NCBI RefSeq assembly: GCF_002102345.1
Contig: NZ_LQPP01000043.1
Location: 62,001-126,000, forward strand
Length of the DNA: 64,000 nt
Direction of reading: 5' to 3'
Source: Mycolicibacterium peregrinum
Lineage (GTDB): Bacteria > Actinomycetota > Actinomycetes > Mycobacteriales > Mycobacteriaceae
A model generated the notes under the pieces. That model was not told where the DNA came from, did no database searches, and saw nothing but the letters and a program-made list of their open reading frames with translations. A program made the position numbers and the translations under genes. Shown one piece after another: positions 35,804 through 43,508 of this stretch (position 1 is its first letter; each line of letters opens with the position of its first letter).

Positions 35804-36664
35804 GTGAGCAATCAAATTGAACGTGTAGGTGTGATCGGTGCCGGCCAGATGGGCGCGGGCATCGCCGAGGTGTCCGCCCGCGCCGGTGTCGACGTGCTGG
35901 TGTTCGAGACCACCGACGCACTGGTCACCGCCGGCCGCAACCGCATCACCAAATCGCTGGAGCGCGCGGTCAGCGCCGGCAAGGTCACGGAGCGGGAGAA
36001 GGACGCCGCGCTGGGCAAGCTGAACTTCACCACCACCATCGACGACCTGGCCGACCGGCAACTGGTCATCGAGGCCGTGATCGAGGACGAGAACGTCAAG
36101 GCAAAGATCTTCGCCGATCTGGATCGCGTGATCACCGACCCCGACGCTGTGCTCGCCTCCAACACCTCGAGCATTCCGATCATGAAACTCGCAGCGGCTA
36201 CCCAGAATCCTGCCAGGGTCTTGGGCCTGCACTTTTTCAACCCGGTTCCGGTGTTGCCGTTGGTCGAATTGGTAAGCACTCTGGTGACCGCGGATGCCGC
36301 CGCCGCGCGCGTCGAAGACTTCGCCAGCACGGTTCTCGGAAAACAGGTTGTCCGTTGTTCGGACCGGTCCGGTTTCGTCGTCAACGCGTTGCTGGTGCCG
36401 TACCTCCTTGCGGCGGTCCGGATGGTCGAGGGTGGCTTTGCCACAATTGACGATGTCGACAAGGCAGTGGTGGCCGGGTTGTCCCACCCGATGGGGCCGC
36501 TGCGCCTGTCCGATCTGGTCGGATTGGACACCCTCAAGCTCATCGCCGACAAGATGTTTGACGAGTTCAAAGAGCCTTTGTACGCCGCGCCGCCGCTGCT
36601 GTTGCGCATGGTGGAGGCGGGACAGCTGGGCAAAAAATCGGGCCAGGGCTTCTACAAGTACTGA
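35804..36664 (+). CDS. fadB2: 3-hydroxybutyryl-CoA dehydrogenase
   Basis: 286 residues of the single-domain 3-hydroxyacyl-CoA dehydrogenase family. The NAD-binding loop VGVIGAGQMGAGIAEV opens the protein; LGLHFFNPVPVLPLVELV holds the catalytic His with its Asn-Pro; GLSHPMGPLRLSDLVGLDT lies in the dimer domain. It interconverts 3-hydroxybutyryl-CoA and acetoacetyl-CoA with NAD(P). GTG start at 35804. Located directly after aceA as in M. tuberculosis. Confidence 0.94.
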   Translation: MSNQIERVGVIGAGQMGAGIAEVSARAGVDVLVFETTDALVTAGRNRITKSLERAVSAGKVTEREKDAALGKLNFTTTIDDLADRQLVIEAVIEDENVKAKIFADLDRVITDPDAVLASNTSSIPIMKLAAATQNPARVLGLHFFNPVPVLPLVELVSTLVTADAAAARVEDFASTVLGKQVVRCSDRSGFVVNALLVPYLLAAVRMVEGGFATIDDVDKAVVAGLSHPMGPLRLSDLVGLDTLKLIADKMFDEFKEPLYAAPPLLLRMVEAGQLGKKSGQGFYKY

Positions 36665-36731
36665 GAAAGACCGCGCTGGCACTATGGCCGAGGCTTAGCT
36701 AGTCTACCCATGGTAGGGCCCTGCTGGCTCG

Positions 36732-36758
36732 CTCTATAGAGTCTGCATGTAAAACATG
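36732..36758 (+). promoter_or_regulatory. Two adjacent small palindromes upstream of umaA
   Basis: CTCTATAGAG (36732-36741, perfect) is followed by CATGT-AAA-ACATG (36746-36758). They lie about 60-85 nt before the umaA start in an AT-richer stretch. An operator or promoter role is inferred from position only. Confidence 0.4.
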
Positions 36759-36816
36759 TGTCGGCCCCTAAACCATTGGTCGTCAGCAGCAGAAACGCAA
36801 AGAGGTAATTTTTCGC

Positions 36817-37692
36817 ATGTCTAACGTCGAGTCCGATCTTGCTCCGTACTACGAGGAGTCGCAGTCGATCTACGACATCTCGAACGAGTTCTACGCTCTC
36901 TTCCTCGGGCCGACCATGGGCTACACCTGCGGTTACTACGAGCGCGAGGACATGAACCTCGAGGAATCGCAGAACGCCAAGTTCGATCTCGCGCTGGGCA
37001 AGCTCGACCTCAAGCCGGGTATGACGCTGCTGGACATCGGCTGCGGCTGGGGCGGTTGCCTGGAGCGTGCGCTGATCAACCACGACGTCAACGTCATCGG
37101 GATCACGCTGAGCAAGGAACAGTCGGACTACGCGCGCAAGCGGCTGGCCAAGATCGACACCAACCGCAACGTCGAGATCCGGCTGCAGGGCTGGGAAGAG
37201 TTCAACGAGCCCGTCGACCGCATCGTCTCGATCGGCGCGTTCGAGGCGTTCAAGCAGGAGCGTTACCCGATCTTCTTCGAGCGGGCCTACAGCATCCTGC
37301 CGGACAACGGCGGTCGCATGCTGCTGCACACGATCCTGGCGCACACCCAGCAGTTCTTCCGCGAGAACAACATCAAGCTGACGATCAGCGACCTGAAGTT
37401 CATGAAGTTCATCGGTGAGGAGATCTTCCCCGGTGGGCAGCTGCCTGCGGTCGAGGACATCGAGAAGCTCGCCGACGACTCGGGCTTCAAGCTGGAACGC
37501 ATCCACCTGCTGCGTCCGCACTACGCGCGCACGCTGGACATGTGGGCGGCCAACCTGGAGGCCAAGAAGGACGAGGCCATCGCCCTGCAGGGCCAGGAAG
37601 TGTACGACCGGTTCATGAAGTACCTGACCGGTTGCGCCGACTTCTTCCGTCGCGGCATCACCAACATCGGCCAGTTCACGCTGGTCAAGTAG
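36817..37692 (+). CDS. umaA: Mycolic-acid methyltransferase family protein, UmaA-like
   Basis: 291 residues. SAM loop LLDIGCGWGG, PYYEESQSIYDISNEFYALFLG near the N-terminus, and IGAFEAFKQERY, where the EAF form (not EHF) is typical of UmaA. The location after fadB2 supports orthology with Rv0469. The family methylates or cyclopropanates acyl chains on carrier protein; the specific product of UmaA is not settled. Separate from the CmaA/MmaA-type gene at 27.5 kb. The ATG has AAAGAGG 11 nt upstream. It ends at a very strong terminator. Confidence 0.88.
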   Translation: MSNVESDLAPYYEESQSIYDISNEFYALFLGPTMGYTCGYYEREDMNLEESQNAKFDLALGKLDLKPGMTLLDIGCGWGGCLERALINHDVNVIGITLSKEQSDYARKRLAKIDTNRNVEIRLQGWEEFNEPVDRIVSIGAFEAFKQERYPIFFERAYSILPDNGGRMLLHTILAHTQQFFRENNIKLTISDLKFMKFIGEEIFPGGQLPAVEDIEKLADDSGFKLERIHLLRPHYARTLDMWAANLEAKKDEAIALQGQEVYDRFMKYLTGCADFFRRGITNIGQFTLVK

Positions 37693-37700
37693 GTTCTTTC

Positions 37701-37741
37701 AAGAACTGCCCCCGACAACTCGTCGGGGGCAGTTCTTTTTG
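37701..37741 (+). terminator. Strong intrinsic terminator after umaA
   Basis: Perfect 16-bp stem (37701-37716 with 37722-37737), loop AACTC, and a run of five T at 37736-37740. Confidence 0.95.
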
Positions 37742-37825
37742 CGTATTCGACACCGAAACTGAACTGAGGGACAGAATCCACGCGGATCTCGTCCGTCAGT
37801 TCAATCTCGGCGCAAGCAGAACAGC

Positions 37826-38692
37826 TCAGGCGTCGGCCAACCGCTTCTTCTCCGTCTCGACGTCGAAGTCCGCGGGCGGCCACGACATGTTGAGGCCCTT
37901 GAGTGCCTCGATGAGCAGTTCGGTGATGGCGAGCCGGCTGTACCACTTCTTGTCGCACGGCACGATGTGCCAGGGCGCGTAGTCGGTGGACGTCTTCTCC
38001 AGCATGGCCTGATAGGCCTCCTGGTATTTGGGCCACAGCAGCCGCTCGTCGATGTCGGCCGGGTTGTACTTCCAGTACTTGTCGGGCCGTTCGAGCCGCT
38101 CGGCCAGCCGCTCCTTCTGCTCGGCGAGTGAGACGAACATGGCGACCTTCACCAAAGTGGTGCCGGCATCGACCAATTCGCGTTCGAAGGCGTTGATCTC
38201 GTCGTAGCGGGTGCCCCAGACGTCCGGTGGCACCAGGTTGTGCACGCGGACGATCAGCACGTCCTCGTAGTGCGAGCGGTCGAAAACCCCGATGTGGCCG
38301 GCCGGCGGGAGGGCGTTGCGGATCCGCCACAGGTAGTGGTGGGCGCGCTCCTCCTCGGAGGGCTTGCCGAAGCTGGTGTAGCGGATGCCTTGCGGATTTG
38401 CTGCTCCCACAACATGTTTGACGATCCCGCCCTTGCCTGCGGTGTCCATGCCCTGCAGGATCAGCAGCACCGAGCGGTTGTCGTCACCACTCTTGCTGCG
38501 GGCGTAAAGCATTTCCTGCAGCGACGCGAAGCGCAGGTTGCGTTCGGTCTGCAAGGTGGGCGCATCGCTCTTGCTCCCGCGGAATCCCGGCGTGCTGTTG
38601 GCGTCGATGCGGGCGACCTCGTCGCCCGGGCGGAAAGCCAGCTGGTCATGTGGTTCGTGGGTCCACAGGGCAGGCAGATCTCTGTCGCTCAC
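37826..38692 (-). CDS. PPK2-related polyphosphate:nucleotide phosphotransferase (second PPK2)
   Basis: 288 residues. Walker A is GMDTAGKGGI, the lid has KPSEEERAHHYLWRIRNALP, and Walker B is VFDRSHYEDVL. The DRSHYED form and YNPADIDERLLWPKYQEAY mark the PPK2-related subfamily, which is distinct from the DRSWYNRAG form at 20 kb. The enzyme moves phosphate from polyphosphate to nucleotides; which nucleotide is not clear. GTG at 38692 lies 4 nt after the TetR gene stop, so the two form an operon. This gene is not at this place in M. tuberculosis. Confidence 0.9.
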   Translation of the reverse strand: MSDRDLPALWTHEPHDQLAFRPGDEVARIDANSTPGFRGSKSDAPTLQTERNLRFASLQEMLYARSKSGDDNRSVLLILQGMDTAGKGGIVKHVVGAANPQGIRYTSFGKPSEEERAHHYLWRIRNALPPAGHIGVFDRSHYEDVLIVRVHNLVPPDVWGTRYDEINAFERELVDAGTTLVKVAMFVSLAEQKERLAERLERPDKYWKYNPADIDERLLWPKYQEAYQAMLEKTSTDYAPWHIVPCDKKWYSRLAITELLIEALKGLNMSWPPADFDVETEKKRLADA

Positions 38693-38696
38693 CCGT

Positions 38697-39431
38697 TCAG
38701 TCAAGCAGTTGTGGCGGCAAAACCGGTGATGGGTGTGGCAGTGAGTTGAACTTCTCCAGCGAGCCGCCGACTTCGACAATGCCGCACAGCGCGTTCCACG
38801 ACAGCATGGTCAGGTAGTCGATCAGTTCATCGGCGGTCATCCGCGGGTTCGACATCCAGGAGTGGGTGGCCAACTGGACCCCGCCGACGGTGTGGAACGC
38901 CCACGCCTCGGCGCCACGGGTGTCCATGCCGACCGAGGCCATGCGGCGGCGCAGCATGACGGCGAGCATGCGGGCGATGATCTGCTCGGAATCGGCGACG
39001 GCCTTGCTCTTGCTCGCCGAGTTGTTCGCCATCACGAACGGATAGATCTCGGGCTCGGCAGCAACGGTCTCCACGTAGACCTTGATGATCTCGCGGGTCA
39101 GATCGAATCCGTCGAGGTTCGAGGACAGGGCGGCAGCCATGTTCGGGATCAGGGTGGTCTGGGCGAACCGCATCATCACGGCGGTGGTGAGGTCGTTCTT
39201 GTCGACGAAGTAGCGGTACAGCACCGTCTTGGAAACGCCGATCTCAGCGGCGATCTCGTCCATGCTGACGTTGCTGCCCTGGCGCCGGATCGCTTCGAGG
39301 GTGCCGTCTACCAGCTCGTTGCGCCGCTCCACCTTGTGCTGGTGCCAGCGCCGTTTGCGTCCATCGGTCTTCACCGTCACCGGCGGAGTCTGCTGTGCCA
39401 CTGTCGCAGTAGTCCCATTCCCTAGTTCCAC
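38697..39431 (-). CDS. TetR-family regulator (Rv0472c-like)
   Basis: 244 residues. A basic leader (DGRKRRWHQHKVERR) precedes the HTH: MDEIAAEIGVSKTVLYRYFVDK. The C-terminal domain is a typical TetR bundle. The start is GTG 39431. Gene position beside the DUF445 gene matches Rv0472c. It is followed after 4 nt by the PPK2-related gene, which may be its target. The regulatory ligand is unknown. Confidence 0.85.
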   Translation of the reverse strand: MELGNGTTATVAQQTPPVTVKTDGRKRRWHQHKVERRNELVDGTLEAIRRQGSNVSMDEIAAEIGVSKTVLYRYFVDKNDLTTAVMMRFAQTTLIPNMAAALSSNLDGFDLTREIIKVYVETVAAEPEIYPFVMANNSASKSKAVADSEQIIARMLAVMLRRRMASVGMDTRGAEAWAFHTVGGVQLATHSWMSNPRMTADELIDYLTMLSWNALCGIVEVGGSLEKFNSLPHPSPVLPPQLLD

Positions 39432-39507
39432 TTGATACTACGGCGAATCTGCGGTTACCGGCTTGAGGGTCAGGCCGTCAGTCGCGGCGATAGCGCAAGA
39501 TGGAAAG

Positions 39508-40836
39508 GTGGCACATCGAACCGACGCCGGAGTCCGCGCGAATGCGGGCCCGCGGCAAAGTTTTGCCGAAACGCTGGCCGGTGCGGACAGCGCTGCCGAC
39601 GCCGAACGCCTACGGGGTTTGCGGAGGATGAAGCTGGTAGCGCTGAGCTTCCTGGTCGGCGCGACAGTGGTCTTCCTTCTGTGCACCTGGGCGCAGTCGC
39701 GGGGCGCGGCCGGCTGGGTCGGTTATCTCCGGGCCGCGGCCGAGGCGGGCATGGTCGGCGCGCTCGCCGACTGGTTCGCGGTGACCGCGCTGTTCAAGCA
39801 TCCGTTGGGCCTGCCCATTCCGCACACGGCCATCATCAAGCGCAAGAAGGACCAGCTGGGCGAGGGCCTGGGCACGTTCGTCCGGGAGAACTTCATGTCT
39901 CCCGAGGTGATCGCCACCAAACTGCACGACGCCCAGGTCGCGGGCCGGCTGGGCAAGTGGCTGTCCGACCGTCCGCATGCCGAGCGGGTGGCCGCCGAGG
40001 CGTCGACCGTGCTGCGGGTCGGGGTCGAGATGTTGCGCGACGAGGACGTGCAGCACGTGTTGGACCGGATGATCGTCAAACGCATCGCCGAGCCCAAATG
40101 GGGGCCGCCGATCGGCCGGGTGCTGTCCACATTGCTGCAGGAGGGCCGCCAGGAAGCACTGATCCAGCTGTTGTGCGACCGGGCGTTCCAATGGTCGCTG
40201 AACTCCGGTGAGGTGATCGAGCGGGTGATCGAGCGGGATTCGCCGACCTGGTCGCCGCGCTGGGTGGACCACCTGGTCGGGGAGCGGATCCATCGGGAGC
40301 TGATGGACTTCACCGACAAGGTGCGGCGCAACCCCGACCACGAGCTGCGCCGCTCGGCCACCCGGTTCCTGTTCGAGTTCGCCGACGACCTGCAGAACGA
40401 CGAGGCGACGATTCAGCGCGCCGAGAACGTCAAGGAACAGATCATGGGCCGCGACGAGGTGACACGGGCGGCCGAGAGCGCGTGGGCGGCGGCCAAGCGG
40501 ATCATCCTGGAATCGGTGGACGACCCGTCGTCGGCACTGCGCACCCGGATCGCCGACTCGGTGATGCGTATCGGGGAGTCGCTGCGTGACGACGCCGAGC
40601 TGCGCGACAAGGTCGACAGCTGGATCATCCGAGGGGCGAAACACCTGGTCGCGGAGTATGGGACCGAGATCACAGCAATCATCACCGAGACCATCGAACG
40701 TTGGGACGCCGACGAGGCGAGCCGCCGGATCGAGCTCCATGTGGGCCGTGACCTGCAATTTATCCGGATCAACGGCACGGTGGTGGGATCGTTGGCCGGC
40801 CTGATCATCTATTCGGTAGCCCAACTACTCTTCTGA
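39508..40836 (+). CDS. DUF445-family membrane protein (Rv0473-like)
   Basis: About 442 residues. One helix near the N-terminus (LVALSFLVGATVVFLLCTWA), the DUF445 signature AGMVGALADWFAVTALFKHPLGLPIPHTAIIKRKKDQLGEGLG, a long helical amphipathic body, and a final hydrophobic anchor (GSLAGLIIYSVAQLLF). Known relatives include YjiN/YheB proteins; function unknown. GTG 39508 is used; a TTG at 39463 would add 15 residues and match the length of Rv0473 but has no ribosome site, so the start is uncertain. Confidence 0.8.
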   Translation: MAHRTDAGVRANAGPRQSFAETLAGADSAADAERLRGLRRMKLVALSFLVGATVVFLLCTWAQSRGAAGWVGYLRAAAEAGMVGALADWFAVTALFKHPLGLPIPHTAIIKRKKDQLGEGLGTFVRENFMSPEVIATKLHDAQVAGRLGKWLSDRPHAERVAAEASTVLRVGVEMLRDEDVQHVLDRMIVKRIAEPKWGPPIGRVLSTLLQEGRQEALIQLLCDRAFQWSLNSGEVIERVIERDSPTWSPRWVDHLVGERIHRELMDFTDKVRRNPDHELRRSATRFLFEFADDLQNDEATIQRAENVKEQIMGRDEVTRAAESAWAAAKRIILESVDDPSSALRTRIADSVMRIGESLRDDAELRDKVDSWIIRGAKHLVAEYGTEITAIITETIERWDADEASRRIELHVGRDLQFIRINGTVVGSLAGLIIYSVAQLLF

Positions 40837-40841
40837 CCTGC

Positions 40842-40867
40842 GCTAACTAGTGCTTGCAAAAGTTAGC
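40842..40867 (+). promoter_or_regulatory. Inverted repeat in the upstream region of the XRE regulator gene
   Basis: GCTAACT (40842-40848) and AGTTAGC (40861-40867) are perfect inverted arms 12 nt apart, enclosing AGTGCTTGCAAA. It lies 58 nt before the regulator start. An autoregulatory operator is plausible but inferred. Confidence 0.45.
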
Positions 40868-40925
40868 ACCCCGTCGTAGCGTGAATTTTGTCGTTAACGG
40901 ATACACGGCCTACGAGGGGAATGAC

Positions 40926-41330
40926 ATGGCGCAAGACGAAAATCTCGCCGCTGTCGTCTCCAACGCTGCGCAGGACATCGGAAGCTTCATCCGGGCCCAG
41001 CGCGAGGCGGCGCAGGTATCGGTTCGGCAGTTGGCCGAGAAGGCCGGCGTCAGCAATCCCTACCTGAGCCAGATCGAACGGGGATTGCGGAAACCCTCCG
41101 CCGACGTGCTCAACCAGATCGCGAAGGCACTTCGGGTGTCCGCGGAAGTCCTCTATGTGCGAGCCGGGATCTTGGAGCCCAGCGAGCCCAGCGAGGTCCG
41201 CGACGCCATCGTCAACGACGTGGGGATCACCGAGCGGCAGAAGCAGGTGCTGCTCGATATCTACACATCGTTCCGGCAGCAGAACGAAGCCGAAGCAGGT
41301 GAGGAGCAGACATCTGATCCGACTGACTGA
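40926..41330 (+). CDS. XRE-family regulator (Rv0474-like)
   Basis: 134 residues. HTH: SVRQLAEKAGVSNPYLSQIERGLRKPS at about residues 34-60. The C-terminal half is acidic and helical. ATG 40926 is chosen because GAGGGGA lies 6 nt upstream. Position just before hbhA matches Rv0474, a DNA-binding regulator in M. tuberculosis for which copper responsiveness has been reported (recalled, not checked). It may co-regulate hbhA, which starts 60 nt downstream. Confidence 0.85.
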   Translation: MAQDENLAAVVSNAAQDIGSFIRAQREAAQVSVRQLAEKAGVSNPYLSQIERGLRKPSADVLNQIAKALRVSAEVLYVRAGILEPSEPSEVRDAIVNDVGITERQKQVLLDIYTSFRQQNEAEAGEEQTSDPTD

Positions 41331-41390
41331 GACCTCACCAACTGACCGAAAACCATTCGCACGAAAAGCCATCCTGAGAAAGGAATTCGC

Positions 41391-42032
41391 ATGACCGAGA
41401 AGACTCAGCCCACCATCGAAGACCTCAAGGCCCCGCTGTTGGCCGCCGTCGGCGCTGCCGACCTGGCCCTGGCCACGGTCAACGAGATCGTCGCCAGCCT
41501 GCGTGAGCGTGCCGAAGGCGCGCGCACCGACGCCGAGGCCCGCGTCGAGGAGAGCCGTGCCCGCCTGAACAAGCTGCAGGAAGAGCTGCCCGCCCAGTTC
41601 GGTGAGCTGCGCGAGAAGCTGAACTCCGACGAGCTGCGCAAGGCCGCCGAGGGCTACGCCGATCAGGCCACCGCGACCTACAACAAGCTGGTCGAGCGTG
41701 GCGAGGCCGCGTTGGAGCGCCTGCGCAACCAGCCGGCCATCGAAGAGGCCGCCAGCCGGGTCGAGGGCTACACCGACCAGGTCTCCGAGCTGACCCAGGA
41801 GGCTCTGGGCACCGTGGCGACCCAGACCCGCGCGGTCGGCGAGCGCGCCGCCAAGCTGGTCGGCGTCGAGCTGCCGAAGAAGGCCGAGAAGGCCGAGGCC
41901 CCCGCCGCTGCCGCCCCTGCCAAGAAGGCCGCCCCGGCCAAGAAGGCCCCGGCTGCTCCGGCCAAGAAGGCTGCCACCCCGGCCGCCAAGAAGACCACGG
42001 CCACCCCGGCCAAGAAGGTCACCCAGAAGTAA
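41391..42032 (+). CDS. hbhA: Heparin-binding hemagglutinin HbhA
   Basis: 213 residues. An N-terminal helical coiled-coil domain (about 1-155) with heptad-like Ala/Glu/Leu/Arg pattern, then a Lys/Ala/Pro-rich C-terminus (repeats of PAKKA). The lysine tail is the part of M. tuberculosis HbhA that binds heparan sulfate and can be methylated. The protein is surface-associated without a signal peptide and also linked to lipid-body formation. ATG at 41391 with GAAAGGA upstream. Tail length is close to that in other rapid growers. Confidence 0.95.
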   Translation: MTEKTQPTIEDLKAPLLAAVGAADLALATVNEIVASLRERAEGARTDAEARVEESRARLNKLQEELPAQFGELREKLNSDELRKAAEGYADQATATYNKLVERGEAALERLRNQPAIEEAASRVEGYTDQVSELTQEALGTVATQTRAVGERAAKLVGVELPKKAEKAEAPAAAAPAKKAAPAKKAPAAPAKKAATPAAKKTTATPAKKVTQK

Positions 42033-42080
42033 TACCGGTGTCGATCGCCGGGCCGTGAGCCCAGTCGGTCGACGCTGACG

Positions 42081-42133
42081 ATGAGGCCCGCATAGGCTGG
42101 TGAGGTGCAACTTGCCAACCTTGCGGGCCTCAT
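42081..42133 (+). promoter_or_regulatory. Long-loop hairpin straddling the start of the DUF2516 gene
   Basis: ATGAGGCCCGCA (42081-42092) and its exact complement (42122-42133) could pair in the mRNA. The 29-nt loop holds the GTG start (42105) and its GAGG-type ribosome site. The right arm is coding. It could tune translation downstream of hbhA or act as an attenuator, followed by ATTATTT. Confidence 0.45.
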
Positions 42134-42389
42134 TATTTCCGTACTCGGTTACGTGGTCGTTCTCGTGACCGTGTACGCCTTCGTGCATGCGGCGATGCAG
42201 CGCCCGGACGCCTACACGGCCACCGGCAAGCTCACCAAGCCGGTATGGCTGGCCATCCTGGGTGTGAGCGCGGTGCTGACGCTGCTGGTGGGTGGTGTGT
42301 TCATCCCCGTCATCGCGGCCTGCGCCACCGGTGTCTACCTCGTCGATGTGCGGCCCAAGCTGCTCGAAATCCAGGGAAAGTCGCACTGA
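42105..42389 (+). CDS. DUF2516-family small membrane protein (Rv0476-like)
   Basis: 94 residues with two main membrane helices (about 2-27 and 43-75) joined by a short basic loop (TGKLTKPVW). DUF2516 proteins are actinobacterial and of unknown function. GTG start at 42105 lies inside the loop of a possible hairpin. It is probably in the hbhA operon; the Rv0477-like gene follows after 4 nt. Confidence 0.8.
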   Translation: MQLANLAGLIISVLGYVVVLVTVYAFVHAAMQRPDAYTATGKLTKPVWLAILGVSAVLTLLVGGVFIPVIAACATGVYLVDVRPKLLEIQGKSH

Positions 42390-42393
42390 CCTG

Positions 42394-42813
42394 ATGCGTT
42401 CGTCACTGGCTGCGTTCGGCGCGGCTTGTCTCGCGCTGGGCGCGACATTGACCTCGGTCCCCGTCGCGGCCGCCGACCCGGCTGCCGGCCACGTCTACGT
42501 CGACCACGTCGAATGGGCCAAATGGGGTGACCTGTCGAGCCTGCGCGTCTATCCGACTGACGCTGCCCGGGAGCTGGCCCGCCGGCCGGGCAGCGTCGCG
42601 CAGTCCGAGCAGGCCTGGGCCGAGGTGCTGGCTCTGTCGCCGGATGCCGACCTGCCCGGGATGCGTGAGCAGTTCGTGTGTCACTGGACGTTCGCCGAAC
42701 TCACCGAGCCAGGCAAGACCAGCTGGAACCTGGAGCCGTGGCGGCCCGAGGTCGCCCCCGAGGTGATGCTGGCCAGCGGATGCAATCCCGGCGGCAGTGA
42801 GGAACCGTTCTGA
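42394..42813 (+). CDS. Secreted DUF2599-family protein (Rv0477-like)
   Basis: 139 residues. Signal peptide 1-27 (SLAAFGAACLALGATLTSVPVAAADP) with an AAA cleavage region. The mature part has two conserved Cys (FVCHW and SGCNPGG) and Trp-rich DHVEWAKWGDLSSLRVYPT. The start ATG follows the previous stop by 4 nt. Its own stop overlaps the deoC start (TGATG). Function unknown. Confidence 0.82.
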   Translation: MRSSLAAFGAACLALGATLTSVPVAAADPAAGHVYVDHVEWAKWGDLSSLRVYPTDAARELARRPGSVAQSEQAWAEVLALSPDADLPGMREQFVCHWTFAELTEPGKTSWNLEPWRPEVAPEVMLASGCNPGGSEEPF

Positions 42814-43493
42814 TGGGCAGCTACACCCGTGCTCAGGTGGCCGCCCTTGTCGACCACACCCTGCTCAAGCCCGAGGCCACCGTGGCCGACGTCGAGAAAC
42901 TGGTGGCCGAGGGCGCCGACCTCGGAGTTTTCTCGGTATGTGTGTCACCGTCGCTGGTCACCGCCGCCGCGGCGGCGGCCCCGTCCGGCCTGGCGGTGGC
43001 CGCGGTATCCGGCTTCCCGTCGGGCAAGCACCTGGCCGAGATCAAGGCCCGCGAATCGCACCTGGCGGTGGCCGCGGGCGCCGCCGAGATCGACATGGTG
43101 ATCGACGTCGGGATCGCGCTGACGGGCGACCTCGACGCGACCGCAGCCGAGGTCACCGAGGTGCGCGCCGCCGTTCCGGGCGCCACGCTCAAGGTGATCG
43201 TCGAGTCCGCGGCGCTGCTGGAGTTCGGCAGCGAGGCGTTGTTGCAGGACGTCTGCCGGGCCGCCGTCGGCGCCGGAGCCGACTTCGTCAAGACGTCCAC
43301 CGGCTTTCACCCCAGCGGGGGCGCTTCCACCCGCGCCGTCGAACTGATGGCGCGCGCGGTGGGCGACGGTGTGGGAGTCAAGGCCAGCGGCGGCATCCGC
43401 ACCGCGGAGGCGGCGGTCGCGATGCTCGACGCCGGAGCCACCCGGCTCGGCCTGTCGGGCACCAGGGCGGTGCTCGACGGCCTCACCGGCTGA
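42813..43493 (+). CDS. deoC: Deoxyribose-phosphate aldolase
   Basis: 226 residues, class I aldolase TIM barrel. DHTLLKPEAT at the start, EIDMVIDVG in the middle, the Schiff-base Lys in DFVKTSTGF at about residue 155 and the second Lys in VGVKASGGIRT. It cleaves 2-deoxyribose 5-phosphate to glyceraldehyde 3-phosphate and acetaldehyde. Start overlaps the preceding stop. Orthologous in position to Rv0478. Confidence 0.95.
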   Translation: MGSYTRAQVAALVDHTLLKPEATVADVEKLVAEGADLGVFSVCVSPSLVTAAAAAAPSGLAVAAVSGFPSGKHLAEIKARESHLAVAAGAAEIDMVIDVGIALTGDLDATAAEVTEVRAAVPGATLKVIVESAALLEFGSEALLQDVCRAAVGAGADFVKTSTGFHPSGGASTRAVELMARAVGDGVGVKASGGIRTAEAAVAMLDAGATRLGLSGTRAVLDGLTG

Positions 43494-43508
43494 AAAGCGC
43501 GGCGAAAC

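Noticed and set aside
34407..35921. 504-codon minus-strand frame over aceA
   Set aside because: Shadow frame caused by strong codon bias in aceA.
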